From Enoplolaimus lenunculus (taxonomy: Eukaryota > Nematoda > Enoplea > Enoplida > Thoracostomopsidae): DNA of 64,000 bases. This document shows positions 37,001-47,660 of this stretch, piece after piece. The notes under the pieces are model-generated. The model was not told the DNA's origin. It saw nothing but the letters and a program-made list of their open reading frames with translations, and did no database searches. The stretch lies in the NCBI GenBank assembly GCA_030248215.1, contig JASANG010000052.1:124001-188000 (forward strand), written 5' to 3'. Position 1 is the first letter of the stretch. Each line of letters starts with the position of its first letter. The translations under genes and the position numbers were made by a program.

Positions 37001-39987
37001 AAAGAACAAATCGACCAATTATGGGCAGAGTCTCAAGGTATACTTCTTCTCATTGTTTAGAATGTTACGTCTGGGCTTGTAAATAGCGTCCAGGTGTCTG
37101 TTATGCAGTAGTGCCGTTATGACCGCCGCCTGTTCCTACCCTGGTGTTACAAGCGGACTGTTCGGAAGACCGACTTTAGCCCTAATAGAGTAAGCGGCAG
37201 TGGCGGATGTAGGATTTCAAAATGGGGAAGGGGGCAAAATTTCACAGGTAATAAACTTACTTTTGACCCACACACAAACCACGAACTATTGTCACAAAAT
37301 TGCTATATAATTTTTGTCGAGATGCTGTGGAGGGGGCACGGCCGGGGTGGCCCCCCATGGATCCGCCATTGGTAAGCGGGTATCGGACCGGTTTTGGACA
37401 AGCGCCAGTTGAAATAAACAGACAAAAGAAGGTGGAGTCTTTGTTGGGTTTCAGGATTGTTTGCGAGTGACGATGAAGTTGAGGTTGACAATCCAGTGGT
37501 TCACAGTGCCGTTCGAAACGCCGTCAACGAGGATCTGGGCGGCATACGGTCGGATTCGGTGCGTGCCCTTGATGCTGAAGTCATTCGACAGATGAACCTC
37601 GAAGAAAAATTAGGACAAGTACTTAAGCACATCCAATGTTTGAATCGTTTTAAGCATGATTACCTCAGGACCGCAATAAGCCTAAATAACGCGACCAAAG
37701 TGCAAAAATGTTTTTAATCGCATGGTGGATCGATTTTTTGGGGATCCACAGCCAGTTACCCGGACCATTTTATGGGATAGCGTAGGTAGCCACGCCATTG
37801 GGTTACCTGTGGCTTTTAAACCTAACAGTTTTACTGCAGAGAAAGCTATGGATGAAATGACATTTATTGCTATTACGCAATTAAGAATAAGAACATAAAT
37901 TGAATTGGAATGCTTTTGCTTAACCCCTTATTTTGTTCGGATAGTTATTTATTGATAGTAAACTTAAAATTTTGGCTTCTGGATAAAAAACTTTCGATAC
38001 TCGTGTCTCCCACCGAGTATACAACTTCCGGGGTCTACTAAGTCTTCGCTTGAAAGTTGATCTCAGATGAAATAGAAAATATTCATACATAAAACGGTTC
38101 GGTGTTTCAATCGAATAAAAAGGTTTGTTTGATTTTAAGACACAACCCAACTCAGATCGGTCGAGTTCAACTCAACGTCAATTCGGGGGCAACTTTGGAG
38201 GCGATAACGACGATGACGATGAGCTGTTTAATCGGTTGTTGCGCGACTGTGTTGCTAAAGGAATTAATGGCGGGGGACATTCGGGTTGCGGACAAATGAG
38301 CTTACAGGTAACACTGACTAAGGCGTTGGGGTCCATACCTCCCGTCGATTTTGAAAAAGTTATTTCTCGTAGTTTAGTTGAACGTTAGATGAAACTAATT
38401 GTTTTGCAGATTAACAGCAATATGTGCTTGTATAATTATAGTTGACAGTTCAAAACCCAAAATCATAGCTGCGCCAATGTATAACAATTACCTTAATATA
38501 TAATATGGTGAAAAATTTTTTCAACCCAACGTATAGAACATGGCCGTAACAGTGGTGTAAGTATATTCAAAAGCATAAGTGGAACATTTCAGCTTAAATT
38601 TAAGTCGAAAGATTGAGCTTGCTCTATTGAAGTTCCACAGAAAAACGTTCCGCCGCTGATCTTTACATGGGTCATTTTTAGTTTGACTATATCTGTAGCC
38701 AAGAGAATTGCACTAATATTTGACATTTGTTGGACATGTGCATTCATTTCGTGTACACGGTGAACTACTTGCATAAAGCCTATGTTTGATGTTATATCTG
38801 ATGTCAGGATGAAATAGAAGAAAAAGCGTATTTTGAAAAATTACTGCAACACAATGCAGTTGCGTCAGACAACGAATGCAATACGTCAAATTTAGAAACT
38901 TTCGATACGGATATGCCCCAACTTCATAACAGGGCCAGGTCAGAGTGCCAACCGGAACCTTCGTTTGAGCATGAGCGCCAAACCCAACGAGGTGGAGTAG
39001 ACTACAGCTATAGAGGCACGGGTAGTGGGGCTCAAAGTGCGATTGTTTTCGATCGTAAGGGAAAGCCACAAACGAAAATCGTTGGCCCGGCTCAAAACGG
39101 ATATTGCGATGGTGTGAACGATGTAAGTTTGGAATGTAAAATTCAGCGTTTGAATAGGGTTTCTGAAAGCTAAAATGGTTTCTAGCAATGATATCGAAAT
39201 ATAAAATGAAGACTAACCGCAGTAAAAGTTGGAGTTTCTGATTTCAGGGAAACATTACTGAGTTTCATGTCAAATTTGTTAAAAGTATTTTGCGTTATGA
39301 AAAAAAGCGTTTATATCGCTGTTTGAAACGAGAAACGACGCGTTCGACAAAGCGTTTTACTTTTCGCACGATTCTATGGAAAAGCATTCTAAAACACCTT
39401 AGTTATCGATATTTCACTAAATTTTTTTAAGTTTAAGTACCCTAAATACACAGTAAATCATTGCTAAAATAATGTAAATAAGTAGTAAACTACTGCTGTC
39501 AATTTGTTGTGTAATTAAGTAAATGTAAAACTAAGTGTTTACTTTAAATTAAAACATTGCTAAGTACCATAGTACATAAAAGCGACATTTAATTTGGCAG
39601 CAGTTTTACTTAATTTTAAGCATTTTTTAGTGAGTTTCTTTAAAATTAATAGTTAATTTAATTCGTCAAGACTATACAACATGGCAAAGACACATCTGGA
39701 ATGTTATAGGTCGGACTACTAATTACTATCTATCGTAGTCCATGTGTATACGGCAAGACTAGGATTTAAAACCGAAGTTTCCTGAGTATATTTTAGAATG
39801 TTATGGTTAAATTTCTTAGTTTCAGATATATACCGGTGATTCAAGATCACTACTATCGAAACTTACAAACAATGCAACAGATGCAGGTGCCAAGTTACGC
39901 AGGCATAATCCAATGTCCGAGCATGTAGTACGTTTTGGAATAAATATAAAAAAACAACTCGTTCAATTTGCTCATCTATATTATTAA
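24537..39987 (+). CDS. Gene A: ten-exon gene for an unrecognised Asn/Thr-rich, Pro-rich nuclear-looking protein (about 862 aa)
   Basis: Exons: 24537-25089, 25407-25766, 26052-26435, 34494-34588, 35732-35946, 36865-37037, 37455-37618, 38140-38307, 38808-39122, 39826-39987 (stop TAA 39985-39987). All nine introns are GT-AG and every codon phase matches across the joins (1,1,1,0,2,1,0,0,0), so the model is well supported without homology. The total is 2589 coding bases. Order in the protein: Asn/Thr/Ser homopolymers (about residues 25-150); a charged block starting GWWNDVNRRSRVDLDRIPEF; a Pro/Gly/Gln-rich region; a Lys-rich patch KKKRKKKNKAKK that could be a nuclear localisation signal; acidic and Ser-rich segments; and a conserved-looking C-terminus around KLRRHNPMSEHVVRFG. 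I do not recognise a domain and assign no function; nuclear location is inference from the Lys patch. The start ATG at 24537 is the first in frame after a stop, but the exon could instead begin at an AG just upstream. Introns 1, 3 and 6 contain MITEs. Intron 3 is 8.06 kb. Confidence 0.8.
25113..25321. mobile_element. CACTG-ended palindromic MITE, copy 2 (gene A intron 1)
   Basis: 209 bp, flanked by TA (25111-25112 and 25322-25323). It fills two thirds of the 317-bp first intron of gene A, starting 24 bp after the donor. Confidence 0.92.
25407..25766 (+). CDS. Gene A exon 2: charged block plus Pro/Gly-rich segment
   Basis: It opens with the WWNDVNRRSRVDLDRIPEF block, the most domain-like part of the N-terminal half, and continues as a low-complexity PQLPPVGSLIP / QPAPLGFTPGQPQ region. 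Acceptor TTTTAG, donor GTAAGT. Phase 1 on both sides. Upstream intron 1 (317 bp) is mostly a 209-bp MITE. Confidence 0.8.
26052..26435 (+). CDS. Gene A exon 3: Pro/Ser/Gln-rich segment
   Basis: It encodes a Pro/Leu/Ser/Gln-rich low-complexity stretch (LPLPAIHQPQISQAPLLSF and following) ending near PPGYTANITHIS. Acceptor TTTTTGCAG, donor GTAAGT. The donor is followed within 80 bp by a long AT microsatellite, and the next exon lies 8.06 kb away. Confidence 0.75.
26520..26622. repeat. AT/TATA microsatellite
   Basis: About 100 bp of ATATAT, TATATATTA and ACATATATAGAT motifs, 85 bp downstream of the gene A exon 3 donor. Confidence 0.85.
28326..28534. mobile_element. CACTG-ended palindromic MITE, copy 3 (gene A intron 3)
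   Basis: 209 bp, flanked by CA (28324-28325 and 28535-28536). The two arms pair almost perfectly, including CCTATTTCGGAGAGAGTCA. Confidence 0.92.
32274..32442. mobile_element. MITE of the CCCGTAGCCAG family in gene A intron 3
   Basis: 169 bp between GTTACGAA direct repeats (32266-32273 and 32443-32450), a perfect 8-bp TSD. Ends CGGGTCCGTAGCCA and CTGGCACGAGTCTG are inverted with transitions. Body: GGAGAATTTTTGCCCCTCC and CCTCCTGAAAAATATTTAGC. Relatives: 27770-27952, 40463-40627, 49069-49244 and 61625-61715. Confidence 0.82.
33176..33552. mobile_element. hAT-like MITE, CAGGGTGTAACC family, in gene A intron 3
   Basis: Ends CAGGGTGTAACCGAATA and CGTTTACACCCTG bound 377 bp rich in CCG/CGG-type motifs. 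Flanks ATGGCAAT and TTAGCAAT match at 6 of 8 positions. Relatives lie at 6417-6772 (right end eroded) and 21915-22314. Confidence 0.75.
33742..34179. mobile_element. TA-flanked element with CTGTAKTGACCCGAATAAG ends
   Basis: 438 bp with inverted ends CTGTAGTGACCCGAATAAG and CTTATTCGGGTCAATACAG, flanked by TA on both sides, which fits a Tc1/mariner-like non-autonomous element. A left-end fragment of the same family is at 20578-20735. Confidence 0.8.
34494..35946 (+). CDS. Gene A exons 4-5: Lys-rich patch and acidic Ser/Thr segment
   Basis: Exon 4 (34494-34588) encodes RPGGGPPVPAIVI followed by KKKRKKKNKAKK, a candidate nuclear localisation or RNA-binding patch. Exon 5 (35732-35946) encodes a Ser/Thr/Glu-rich stretch (TQPPGSPSGTNTEQDRSDAK and following). 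The exon 5 donor is GTTAGT, weaker than the others, but its phase 2 matches exon 6. Confidence 0.75.
36865..38307 (+). CDS. Gene A exons 6-8: acidic segments with predicted helices
   Basis: Exon 6 (36865-37037) encodes RSEPDLMKMQKASGTGGRDL and then an acidic stretch ending SEAQKEQIDQLWAESQ. Exon 7 (37455-37618) encodes FASDDEVEVDNPVVHSAVRN and a second acidic stretch ending MNLEEKLGQ. Exon 8 (38140-38307) encodes a Ser/Gln/Asp-rich segment with a DNDDDDELFNRLLRD core. The leucine/charged spacing suggests short amphipathic helices. No known domain is recognised. Intron 6 between the first two exons carries a 174-bp hAT-type MITE with a perfect TSD. Confidence 0.8.
37198..37371. mobile_element. 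hAT-like MITE, CAGTGGCGGATCC family, copy 2 (gene A intron 6)
   Basis: 174 bp, with a perfect 8-bp TSD GTAAGCGG at 37190-37197 and 37372-37379. It makes up about 40% of the 417-bp intron. Confidence 0.93.
38533..38672. mobile_element. CTTAGG-core MITE, eroded copy (gene A intron 8)
   Basis: Retains TAGAACATGGCCGTAACAG and the right-hand block AGAAAAACGTTCCGCCGCTG plus ATCTTTACATGGGTC, but the hexamer core has decayed. Confidence 0.65.
38808..39987 (+). CDS. Gene A exons 9-10: C-terminal region and stop
   Basis: Exon 9 (38808-39122) starts DEIEEKAYFEKLLQHN and ends GYCDGVND before the donor GTAAGT. Exon 10 (39826-39987) reads IYTGDSRSLLSKLTNNATDA, then GAKLRRHNPMSEHVVRFG, and ends FAHLYY before TAA. 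The non-repetitive basic C-terminus is the part most likely to be conserved. The AATAAA at about 39939 lies inside the coding part, so the true poly(A) signal must be further on. Confidence 0.8.
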
Positions 39988-40607
39988 ACCTGGAACGCCC
40001 CACATACATATTTTGGACCGCATTCCAGCTATTGTAATGATTGTTTCATATATAAACAAGGGACAACATATATATGCAAATTAGAACACATTCTTAAAAA
40101 GTTTTGTGAGGAATATTTTAATGTTGCAAATTTGCAACCATGTTGCCTAGTTTCTCTTTTCGTGGATCGTTAGCAACTAAATATAATGATAAAGTCTAAA
40201 CTTGACTAGGACAAGCTTGCAAAATGTCATCGTGGGCGTCAGTTACAGAGGCATTGAGGGGAGCTATGTTTCACAAACTTGGACGGTATTTTTCAATCAA
40301 TACTGCTTGCCCGATTAAAATTTCTAATACCGTGCGGGTGCCGTTAGGTATGATAGGTCTTAGCGAAATTTGGTATGCTAAATAAAGTTAAGTAATTATT
40401 TTAGGGCTAGACGAATAGTTAGCTTCGATAGTGAAATTGCGTGATTGCATAACCATAGTTGCGGTCCCGTTGCCAGAGGGGGAGCAGATAAGCTCACACC
40501 CCATGTGAGCATTTTGCCCTTCCCTAAAAATTTTCAATCTTACTTGTGAGCCATCAGAAAAATCTTGTGTGCAGCTCCTGAAAAATGGTTGGCGTTTTAG
40601 CAAGGTT

Positions 40608-40880
40608 AGCTGGCTACGGGCCAGCATAGTGGTTTATCTAAAAAATATTTTTATGGCCAAAGTTACGGACCAACTGGCGAAGAGGTCCGAACCGCGCTCA
40701 TGGCGCATTTATAGAACCAAGTTGTATAGTAGCGACTTGTTCAGGTGAGTTGCCTACGAGCCAGCATAGTGGCTTACCTTAAAAAATGACCATGGGCAAA
40801 GTTTCAAACCTACTGGCGAAGAGGCCCGAACCGCGCTTATGGCGCATTTACAAAAGTAATTTGTATTGTAGCGAATTGTT
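40608..40880. repeat. Two-copy tandem repeat, about 135 bp
   Basis: Units 40608-40747 and 40748-40880 share GCCAGCATAGTGG, AACTGGCGAAGAGG (CTACTGGCGAAGAGG) and CGAACCGCGCT. It lies directly after a CCCGTAGCCAG-family element. Confidence 0.8.
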
Positions 40881-41365
40881 AATAAACGAGAAAATATTCA
40901 GCGATTTGATTGTTACATGTATTTCGCTTTCATCCTGCATGCACAACTCTTGCTAACTGTGCTTGAATGGCAGATAGAGAAAATTTTGATTGACACGCGC
41001 TATACATAACTGAACAGAACAGCGAAAAAGCGAAAGAGCAAGAAACCAAACACCATTTTACTGCTAAAATCCTAATGTAAAAGTTTGGTCTTGATATCTA
41101 ATGAGCGAAGAGTTAGCTAGGCTTAATTTGTCCCACTGACAGTCCTATGCGTCAGTGTTTTATATGAGCATAATTTATATTTCAGGATTCAGCAGAAGAT
41201 ACAATGTCTCAAGAAGGCTATTTTCGGTCAAATTTCAACGACGCTTGGAAACGTTTGAGTACTAATAGTGATTCGATATTGTTGACTGTGCCAAAACGCT
41301 CATGTTGTAGTGTTATGTAATAATTTTTAAAGTATGCAAACCACAACATATTTATTAAAAATTTC

Positions 41366-41571
41366 GGCCAATGTAAAGAACAGAGGCGAAACATTATTAT
41401 AAGCATATACTTAACCCTAAGCCTCTGCCTAAGCCGAAACCTTAGCGTAAGAAAGAGTATTTTCCTAAGCCTAAGCCTAAACATAAACCAAGCAAAAAAT
41501 TATCAAAAGCTTATGCTTACTCTATTGCAGTCTCACAGAAAAACTCTCCGCCCATGATCTTTACATGGACC
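41366..41571. mobile_element. hAT-like MITE with CTTAGG core (CCTAAG on + strand)
   Basis: 206 bp with ends GGCCAATGTAAAGAACAG and ATCTTTACATGGACC, and a perfect 8-bp TSD AAAATTTC at 41358-41365 and 41572-41579. Confidence 0.92.
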
Positions 41572-41630
41572 AAAATTTCCAACTTTAAAACTTATACTTA
41601 AGTCACTAAGCAGATTTGATGCATTACGGT

Positions 41631-41784
41631 GGCCATGTATAGAATAGGGACGTATATATAAACACTTTCGTAAGCCTAAGCCTAAATCCAAGCGTAAGAA
41701 TGAGCTTATACCTATGCCTGCGTTTAAGCTTATTTAATTTCAGTCCTGCAGAAAAACGTTCCGCGCCTAATCTTTACATGGACC
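41631..41784. mobile_element. CTTAGG-core MITE, short copy
   Basis: 154 bp with ends GGCCATGTATAGAATAGG and AATCTTTACATGGACC. Flanks ATTACGGT and TATTTACG are only loosely similar. Confidence 0.75.
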
Positions 41785-42189
41785 TATTTACGGGTTTGTA
41801 GCACTGGCATATCGGCTCTCCTCAATCCAAAGCAAAACTAAAACTTTCTTGAGGTATAGAAATGGATCAAAAAAGTTATTGCTTATTTCGACAACTTCAG
41901 TTCCTAAGTACTTAAGCATAAACTTAATACTTAAGTAAGATTTCAGAAATCCAGCCATTAGGTGTTACTAGAGATCAGCCATTGTTTACCCTCCTCATAG
42001 TCCAAACGTAGAATCTAAAACAAAAGCCAGAGACGAAGTACTGTTATGAAAAAATAACTTTTTTGTCAAATATGTTAATTTTTCTATTTATTACATTGCT
42101 ATTATGTTTTCCAATAAATCGTGGCATGCACCGATCTCAAGATAAATACTGAATGCGGTCCATGTACAGAGCAGGTCCGAAACACTAAG

Positions 42190-42381
42190 GGCCCATGTAT
42201 AGAACAAGGCCGGATCCTTTTCCTGAGGTGCTATAAAAGAGTCAGTTTATGCTTTAGACTAATTTTTTTTGATTACGTTTCGGCTTAGGCTTAGGAATAT
42301 GGTCATCCATACGCTTAGGCTTAGGCTTAGGCTTAGGAATATGCTTATACAACAGTTCCGGTCCTGTTCTATACATGGGCC
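42190..42381. mobile_element. hAT-like MITE with CTTAGG core, best copy
   Basis: 192 bp with 17-bp inverted ends GGCCCATGTATAGAACA and an interior of repeated GGCTTA hexamers. Perfect 8-bp TSD ACACTAAG at 42182-42189 and 42382-42389. Confidence 0.93.
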
Positions 42382-43072
42382 ACACTAAGCATGAATCCCA
42401 AAGCTTAATCATAAAGATTAAAAGAATATCTAAGCCTAAGCCTGAACCTCGGTCTATCGTCCATAATCAAACCTGACCATAAGCCTAAACAAAAGCCCGA
42501 TAAATATGCCACTGTTCTGGACTTGTTCTACAGATATATTGCGTGCAACTGTGTGAACGAATTTCAATATTTCTGATCATGATTGGAATTTTTAGTTCAA
42601 AACAAAAACTTGCAAACACTCAAACATTATCAAAGTCGTAACTGCCTTATAGTACGCATTATTTAGACCGTTCTTGAGCAAGAAAGCAGGAATTTAGACA
42701 TTTAGTTTAAGATTAGCTAAAAATTTAGATTTAAGTTTAATTTTATACTTCTATAATATTTTGTACCCGGCCTGTTCTAACCGTGAACCATATCCGTAAG
42801 ACTGTTTTGTATGTATAGTTGAATTTTGCGAATAACTTTGCTGAAAGCACCCCCCACTGCTTTAGAAATATATAGGTTTTAAGACCAAGTTATTATCAAG
42901 AGTTACGATGATGCACTTAAATTATGTTTTTAAATTCCGTTTGCTACAATGCAGAAGACGCAAAGGTTGAACGATTGAAAAAGACTTAAACAAAAACTAA
43001 AAATCAAAGTTATTTTAGCTGATATATAAGCTAATCCTTAAAATTATACACAAGGATAGTCAGAAGATTATG

Positions 43073-43320
43073 CATCGTTCACAATAAGAAAATTTCATTT
43101 TATCACCGAATACATTACACTATAAGGCGATGTTAACACGTGTTTAGTTTTCAAATCATGTTAACCCCGAGAGCATTTTGTAACACGTGTTAGGGTAAAG
43201 ATAAACGCAATTTTTGCGTTATGGTAGGGTTAACACAAGGCAATTTTGAAATTTGCCACGTGTTGACCCTACCTTATAGTGTTTTCGGTGGCAAAATGAA
43301 ATTTTTTGTGAACGATACAT
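43073..43320. mobile_element. Palindromic MITE with CATCGTTCACAA ends
   Basis: About 248 bp. The left arm GCATCGTTCACAATAAGAAA pairs with a right arm ending TTTTTTGTGAACGATAC, and the arms continue through ACACTATAAGG / CCTTATAGTGT. The centre holds several AACACGTGTTA motifs. TSD not certain. Confidence 0.75.
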
Positions 43321-43535
43321 TGCCCATGTTACTTTAAGGTGCGTTCATGTTTCTGGTCGGTCTATAACAAGGTAAGTTTAGATTCTAGACTATATTTTTT
43401 GCTTAGGCTTACGCTTTAGGCTTAGGCTTAGGAATATGCTTAATCTACTGTTTACGCCCCTTAAAGTAACATTGGCCAAGTAAAGCGTAGGCAAATTAAT
43501 AAGGAAAGTGTCTTTTAAATATGAATGTGTGTCAG

Positions 43536-43627
43536 CTGAAAATATATTTTGTGAACCGGACAACAAAAAACTGGGCGATCCTCGTACGGCCGTGGTCCAT
43601 GAACCTGCCCACTTTAATCTGGCATAA
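43536..43627 (+). CDS. Possible terminal exon in a GC-rich patch
   Basis: After a GTGTCAG acceptor the frame reads ENIFCEPDNKKLGDPRTAVV and ends HFNLA before TAATAA. A second + strand frame stays open to 43748 through the same GC-rich patch. No partner exon found. Confidence 0.2.
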
Positions 43628-45597
43628 TAATCTTCCAGACTGGACCAGTCCATCTGTCCACTGCGGACCGCAGGTCCGAATCAGACGTCGGCCAGCGCTT
43701 TTATTAATTTCCTGGCAGTCGGTTACATATGAAGGTGTAAGCGGATAAGTTGTACCAGTGTTATAGCTACATATCAAGAACAAAAAAATTTATTCATCCA
43801 AAAATATAATTCGAGCACGAAGAGAGTCAAAACACGAAACACTGAACTCGAGTTGACTTCAACTCTAATGAATACATGGATCACAAATGCAGAACCTGGT
43901 CTATACATGGGCCACCCCAGCGGCGGATTCAGAAATTTCTAACGGGCGGCGGGCTGGCAAAAGTTGCGAAAAGCAAAAATACTCAACGTTTGGTATGTAT
44001 GTTTTACAAAAATGGTCGAAAAGCTTCATAACATATTCGCGCATATTTACTAAGGGGTCAACTAAGGTATCATAGCTAACAATGCTTCAAATTTCGAGCC
44101 AATTTTCGTATTCTGTTAAACGAGTAACCCCTAAAAACGACCATAATTTGATTACACGGTCACAGCGAAGTCTTTATATATATATAATTTTTGAATTTAC
44201 ATATTTTGAGGGATACAGTAAAAACTTCTTGTGCTAACTTCTGAACCTCTCATAAAAAGGAAGAAGTACAAAAATATTTTAACACATAAACAACATGAAA
44301 TACATACCTTCGACACAATTGCATATATTAATAGCTCCATGTCGCACGCTGGCTCTGACTTCGCGGCAACCCAGCGCTAGAAGAGATTTTGTGGCACCGT
44401 TAACAAAATTATTTTGAGCGACACATTACTGTGTTTAATGAGAAACACGCTGCACAGATTACATACCAAGATTAGAAAACTGATATTGCCAAAATTAATT
44501 TTAGCTATTTTTTGTAATTCACACGGGCAAGATTTTGCAGTAACTCCAACTGTTTGAAATATTAATAAACTTTGATTATTCAACTAATTTGAACGCAGGT
44601 TCAACAAATACCAAGCTCTGTCAATCTAAAACAAACGAGCTTGCTCCCCAAATTCAACGGAACAATAAATATTGAAATGATTCTACACTTTTGACAATTT
44701 TTGACGCTGGGCAGTACTGAAAAATTCCAGTCAAAATATCAAAATTCAAGTCTTAAAAACTACAAACATCAAGCATATACTGAAAAAACCTTGGGCAACT
44801 TTTTCAAAAACATCAACAAAAACAATGCAAGCAAACAAACAGACGCAGTCAAACAGCCATCGAAGTTTTTGCAAACAAACAAACGAACAAATAATAAACA
44901 TTAAAACAATTTAACCGAAAATCGCAACAAAATTTATAAATAAATAAAAATTATACAAAAAAGGAATGAATGCATACATACAGACGGACTTCCACAGGAT
45001 TCGAATGCTTTTCAAGATGTTGATCTGCCTTGAGGACGACACAAAGAGGCGAGCGCAAAAATCATTGAATAAATTATTTAAGAGTAAATAAAGTATTTTT
45101 TCTTGAAAGCATAAATTTCAACATTTTACATTTTCATCTTGGCTTCAGTACGATATGTGTAGTACCTATTATGCCAATTGCTGAGAAGGATTTAGAACCA
45201 TAAAAACTTGGGTCCATCATGTCACTGTTGTCCCGAATTTGCCTCCGGGTTTTTTTACTTAAATTTTGTATTAAAATTCATTGTATCGCACGGTGGTGCA
45301 AAATAACTATACTTAAAGCATTTACGTTGTGCTTAAAATTACAGTCAGGAACACATAGATATCCAGACACCACCACGACCAATAATAAGTTAAACATCAA
45401 TGTCAACGAACAGATTTATTTGTAACCTTTGCACGTATTCTCAAATTTGTGCAGCACCAATCATCTCTTAGTGATATGTGTTCTAACTTTGAAACGTAAA
45501 CACTGAGTTGAAGTAATCTCAAAACGTTCATACGGATTTTAAAATTTGATTTAAAGTTTCTAAAAAGCAAAGTTCAACATCGAATCCTAGAGATATA

Positions 45598-45818
45598 CAC
45601 TGCAAAAAATGGTGAGTCAAATTGACTCTTCCCGAAATAGGCTTTTCCGGAGTCACAAACTGAGTCAAAATTCGACTCCGCCAGAGTCAAATTTGACTAA
45701 CTGAGCGACTCATTAAGTCGAATTTGACTCCGGCGGAGTCAAATTTTGACTCAGTTTGTGTAGTCCGGAAAAGCTTATTTCGGAGAGAGTCAATATGACT
45801 CACCATTTTTTTGCAGTG
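45598..45818. mobile_element. CACTG-ended palindromic MITE, copy 4
   Basis: 221 bp, flanked by TA (45596-45597 and 45819-45820). Best preserved ends: CACTGCAAAAAATGGTGAGT and the complement on the right. A fragment of the same family is at about 18250-18312. Confidence 0.93.
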
Positions 45819-46059
45819 TAAAGTCTTATTCTTAACGGTTTTTAGCACCTATCACCAGTTAGTAATAGGTTTTCAATTAAGCGTATTGTGCTACGTTCGA
45901 ATATCGAAACAAGTACATTAGTTGGGGAACAGTCGAATAAGAAACATAGAACGGTTCATATTGATATAGCCTAATGAATATGATTTAAAGGCAATTCTGA
46001 GGCAAATTAAACTTTTAAAAGCATGGCAAAAATTTATTTTTACTAAGGTTCGGGCTTGT

Positions 46060-46268
46060 ATTCTCCGATGTGCGCAGCACCTGTCATAGTTGGTGACAGT
46101 CATGTAACTTTCAAACTAGTGAATGTTGATGCTCAAAATTTAGCACATTTACGCACACGGTTTGCAATACTCCTGTGCTAAATTTGAGTTCTACGATTGC
46201 ACTAGTTAGTGAGTTTAAAAACCTGTTACTAACTGATGATAGTTGCTATACACATTTGAGAATATGAT
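46060..46268. mobile_element. Palindromic repeat with TATTCTCAAATGTGTGCAGC-type ends
   Basis: The left arm GTATTCTCCGATGTGCGCAG and CACCTGTCATAGTTGGTGAC pairs with the right arm ACTAACTGATGATAGTTGCT and ACACATTTGAGAATA. A second copy is at 58748-58971, and single arms are at 45427-45500 and 45835-45880. Confidence 0.7.
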
Positions 46269-46857
46269 TCTACAAGGAATCTCGCATATATGAACAATAT
46301 ATTGACAATTAACCATTCATTCAAATACATATGTACAAAATAGTGTAATATACTCGCAACGTTAGTTTATACTAGGATACACATGTATACCTAAAACCCA
46401 AACCTAAACGCTATTTTCCGGCGGATATGGTTCGCTTTGGTGACAAATATTTTCAAACAGAACCGGAATAAAGTTTATGAACCGGAGCAATTAGATAGAA
46501 AGGCGGAATCACGTTAATCTTATCAACATTAAATTGATTCCATTTTATATTAATACGATCAGCTAGAAGTCCGTAGTTTAATTTAGGGCTCAGCAGTCAA
46601 TAAATCTAGAGTTGGTATCTAAAATCTTAGTTTTAAACGTGAGCCGCAAATTTCAGTCATTTTCAAACCCCTCACTGAATTAAACAGCGCACTTTGATAT
46701 TTAATATCTCGCTCAGAATCGGCAACCGCAGTTCCACTGCAGTGGGTAAAAGATTGCATAGAAAAATCAAAAAGCCAGAATCCGTTCACTTTTTCACCAC
46801 GAAAAGTTTTCTCTCGAATATAAGTAACTGGACGAATTATAATAACTTAGGCCTAAA

Positions 46858-47046
46858 ACTAACATGCCTATAAAACAGGACCGTACCAGTAGCATAAGCA
46901 TATTGCCAACCATAAGCTTAAGCTTACCGTAAGCATGAGCTTATACCTAAGCCACACTTTAAGCAAAAAAATGTCTAAAATTAAGCTTAAACTGTAGTAG
47001 TCCCGTGGAAAAACGTTCTGCACCAATTATCTTTGCATAGGCTGCC
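46858..47046. mobile_element. CTTAGG-core MITE, eroded copy
   Basis: Contains CATGCCTATAAAACAGGACC at the left, CCTAAG/CTTAAG hexamers, and AACGTTCTGCACCAATTATC at the right. Further partial copies lie near 20847-21010, 29774-29872, 34240-34275, 36236-36373, 43320-43478, 48130-48240, 51303-51427, 52435-52525 and 62918-62999. Confidence 0.6.
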
Positions 47047-47660
47047 TAAGTTTAATATGTGAGAAAATTTTGCTTTTTGTCAAATTTACGTTTGTGTATG
47101 AACAGGTTGTCAGGTAAATGAGAAAGTACCAAATTGGAATTGGGTTATTTTTAAAAATTTTAAGCTAAAATATTAATTGAAAAAAAAACTGTGGTTAGCA
47201 TACGAAAAAATACTAGCCAAAATAAACTAACATCCACAAAGTAGAGTAGTATTTAGCATATTAATGCGTTGTATAGTATTGAATAGTGACGGATAAGATA
47301 AGTCGCAAAATTGCGAAGTAAACATAATAACAGCAACAGCAGAAAAAACAAGCAAATACAACACAGATACAAAAATATTTATGGTTGAAAAATCGTTTGC
47401 ATATTGGGCAATATATACTTGTAATTAAGGTTAATTTACGCGAACCAAAATATATTTGCTCAAAATCCTAAACGGGATTATTAAGAGCAGAAATTACCCG
47501 TTAAAGGTCTCCATTTGGTTGCTAAACTCAAGATTAAACCATTGTATCGTTCGCAGACCACGCAGTAGTACAGGCTTTGTACTATCAAATACTAAACTTT
47601 ATAAATTTCCCAATAACACCCAAAGCTTCATATACTCCCTCAGATACAACCTCTATTAAC

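Noticed and set aside
39826-39930. Alternative frame of the last gene A exon reading QTMQQMQVPSYAG
   Set aside because: It needs a phase the preceding exon (phase 0) does not provide; the frame ending FAHLYY is in phase.
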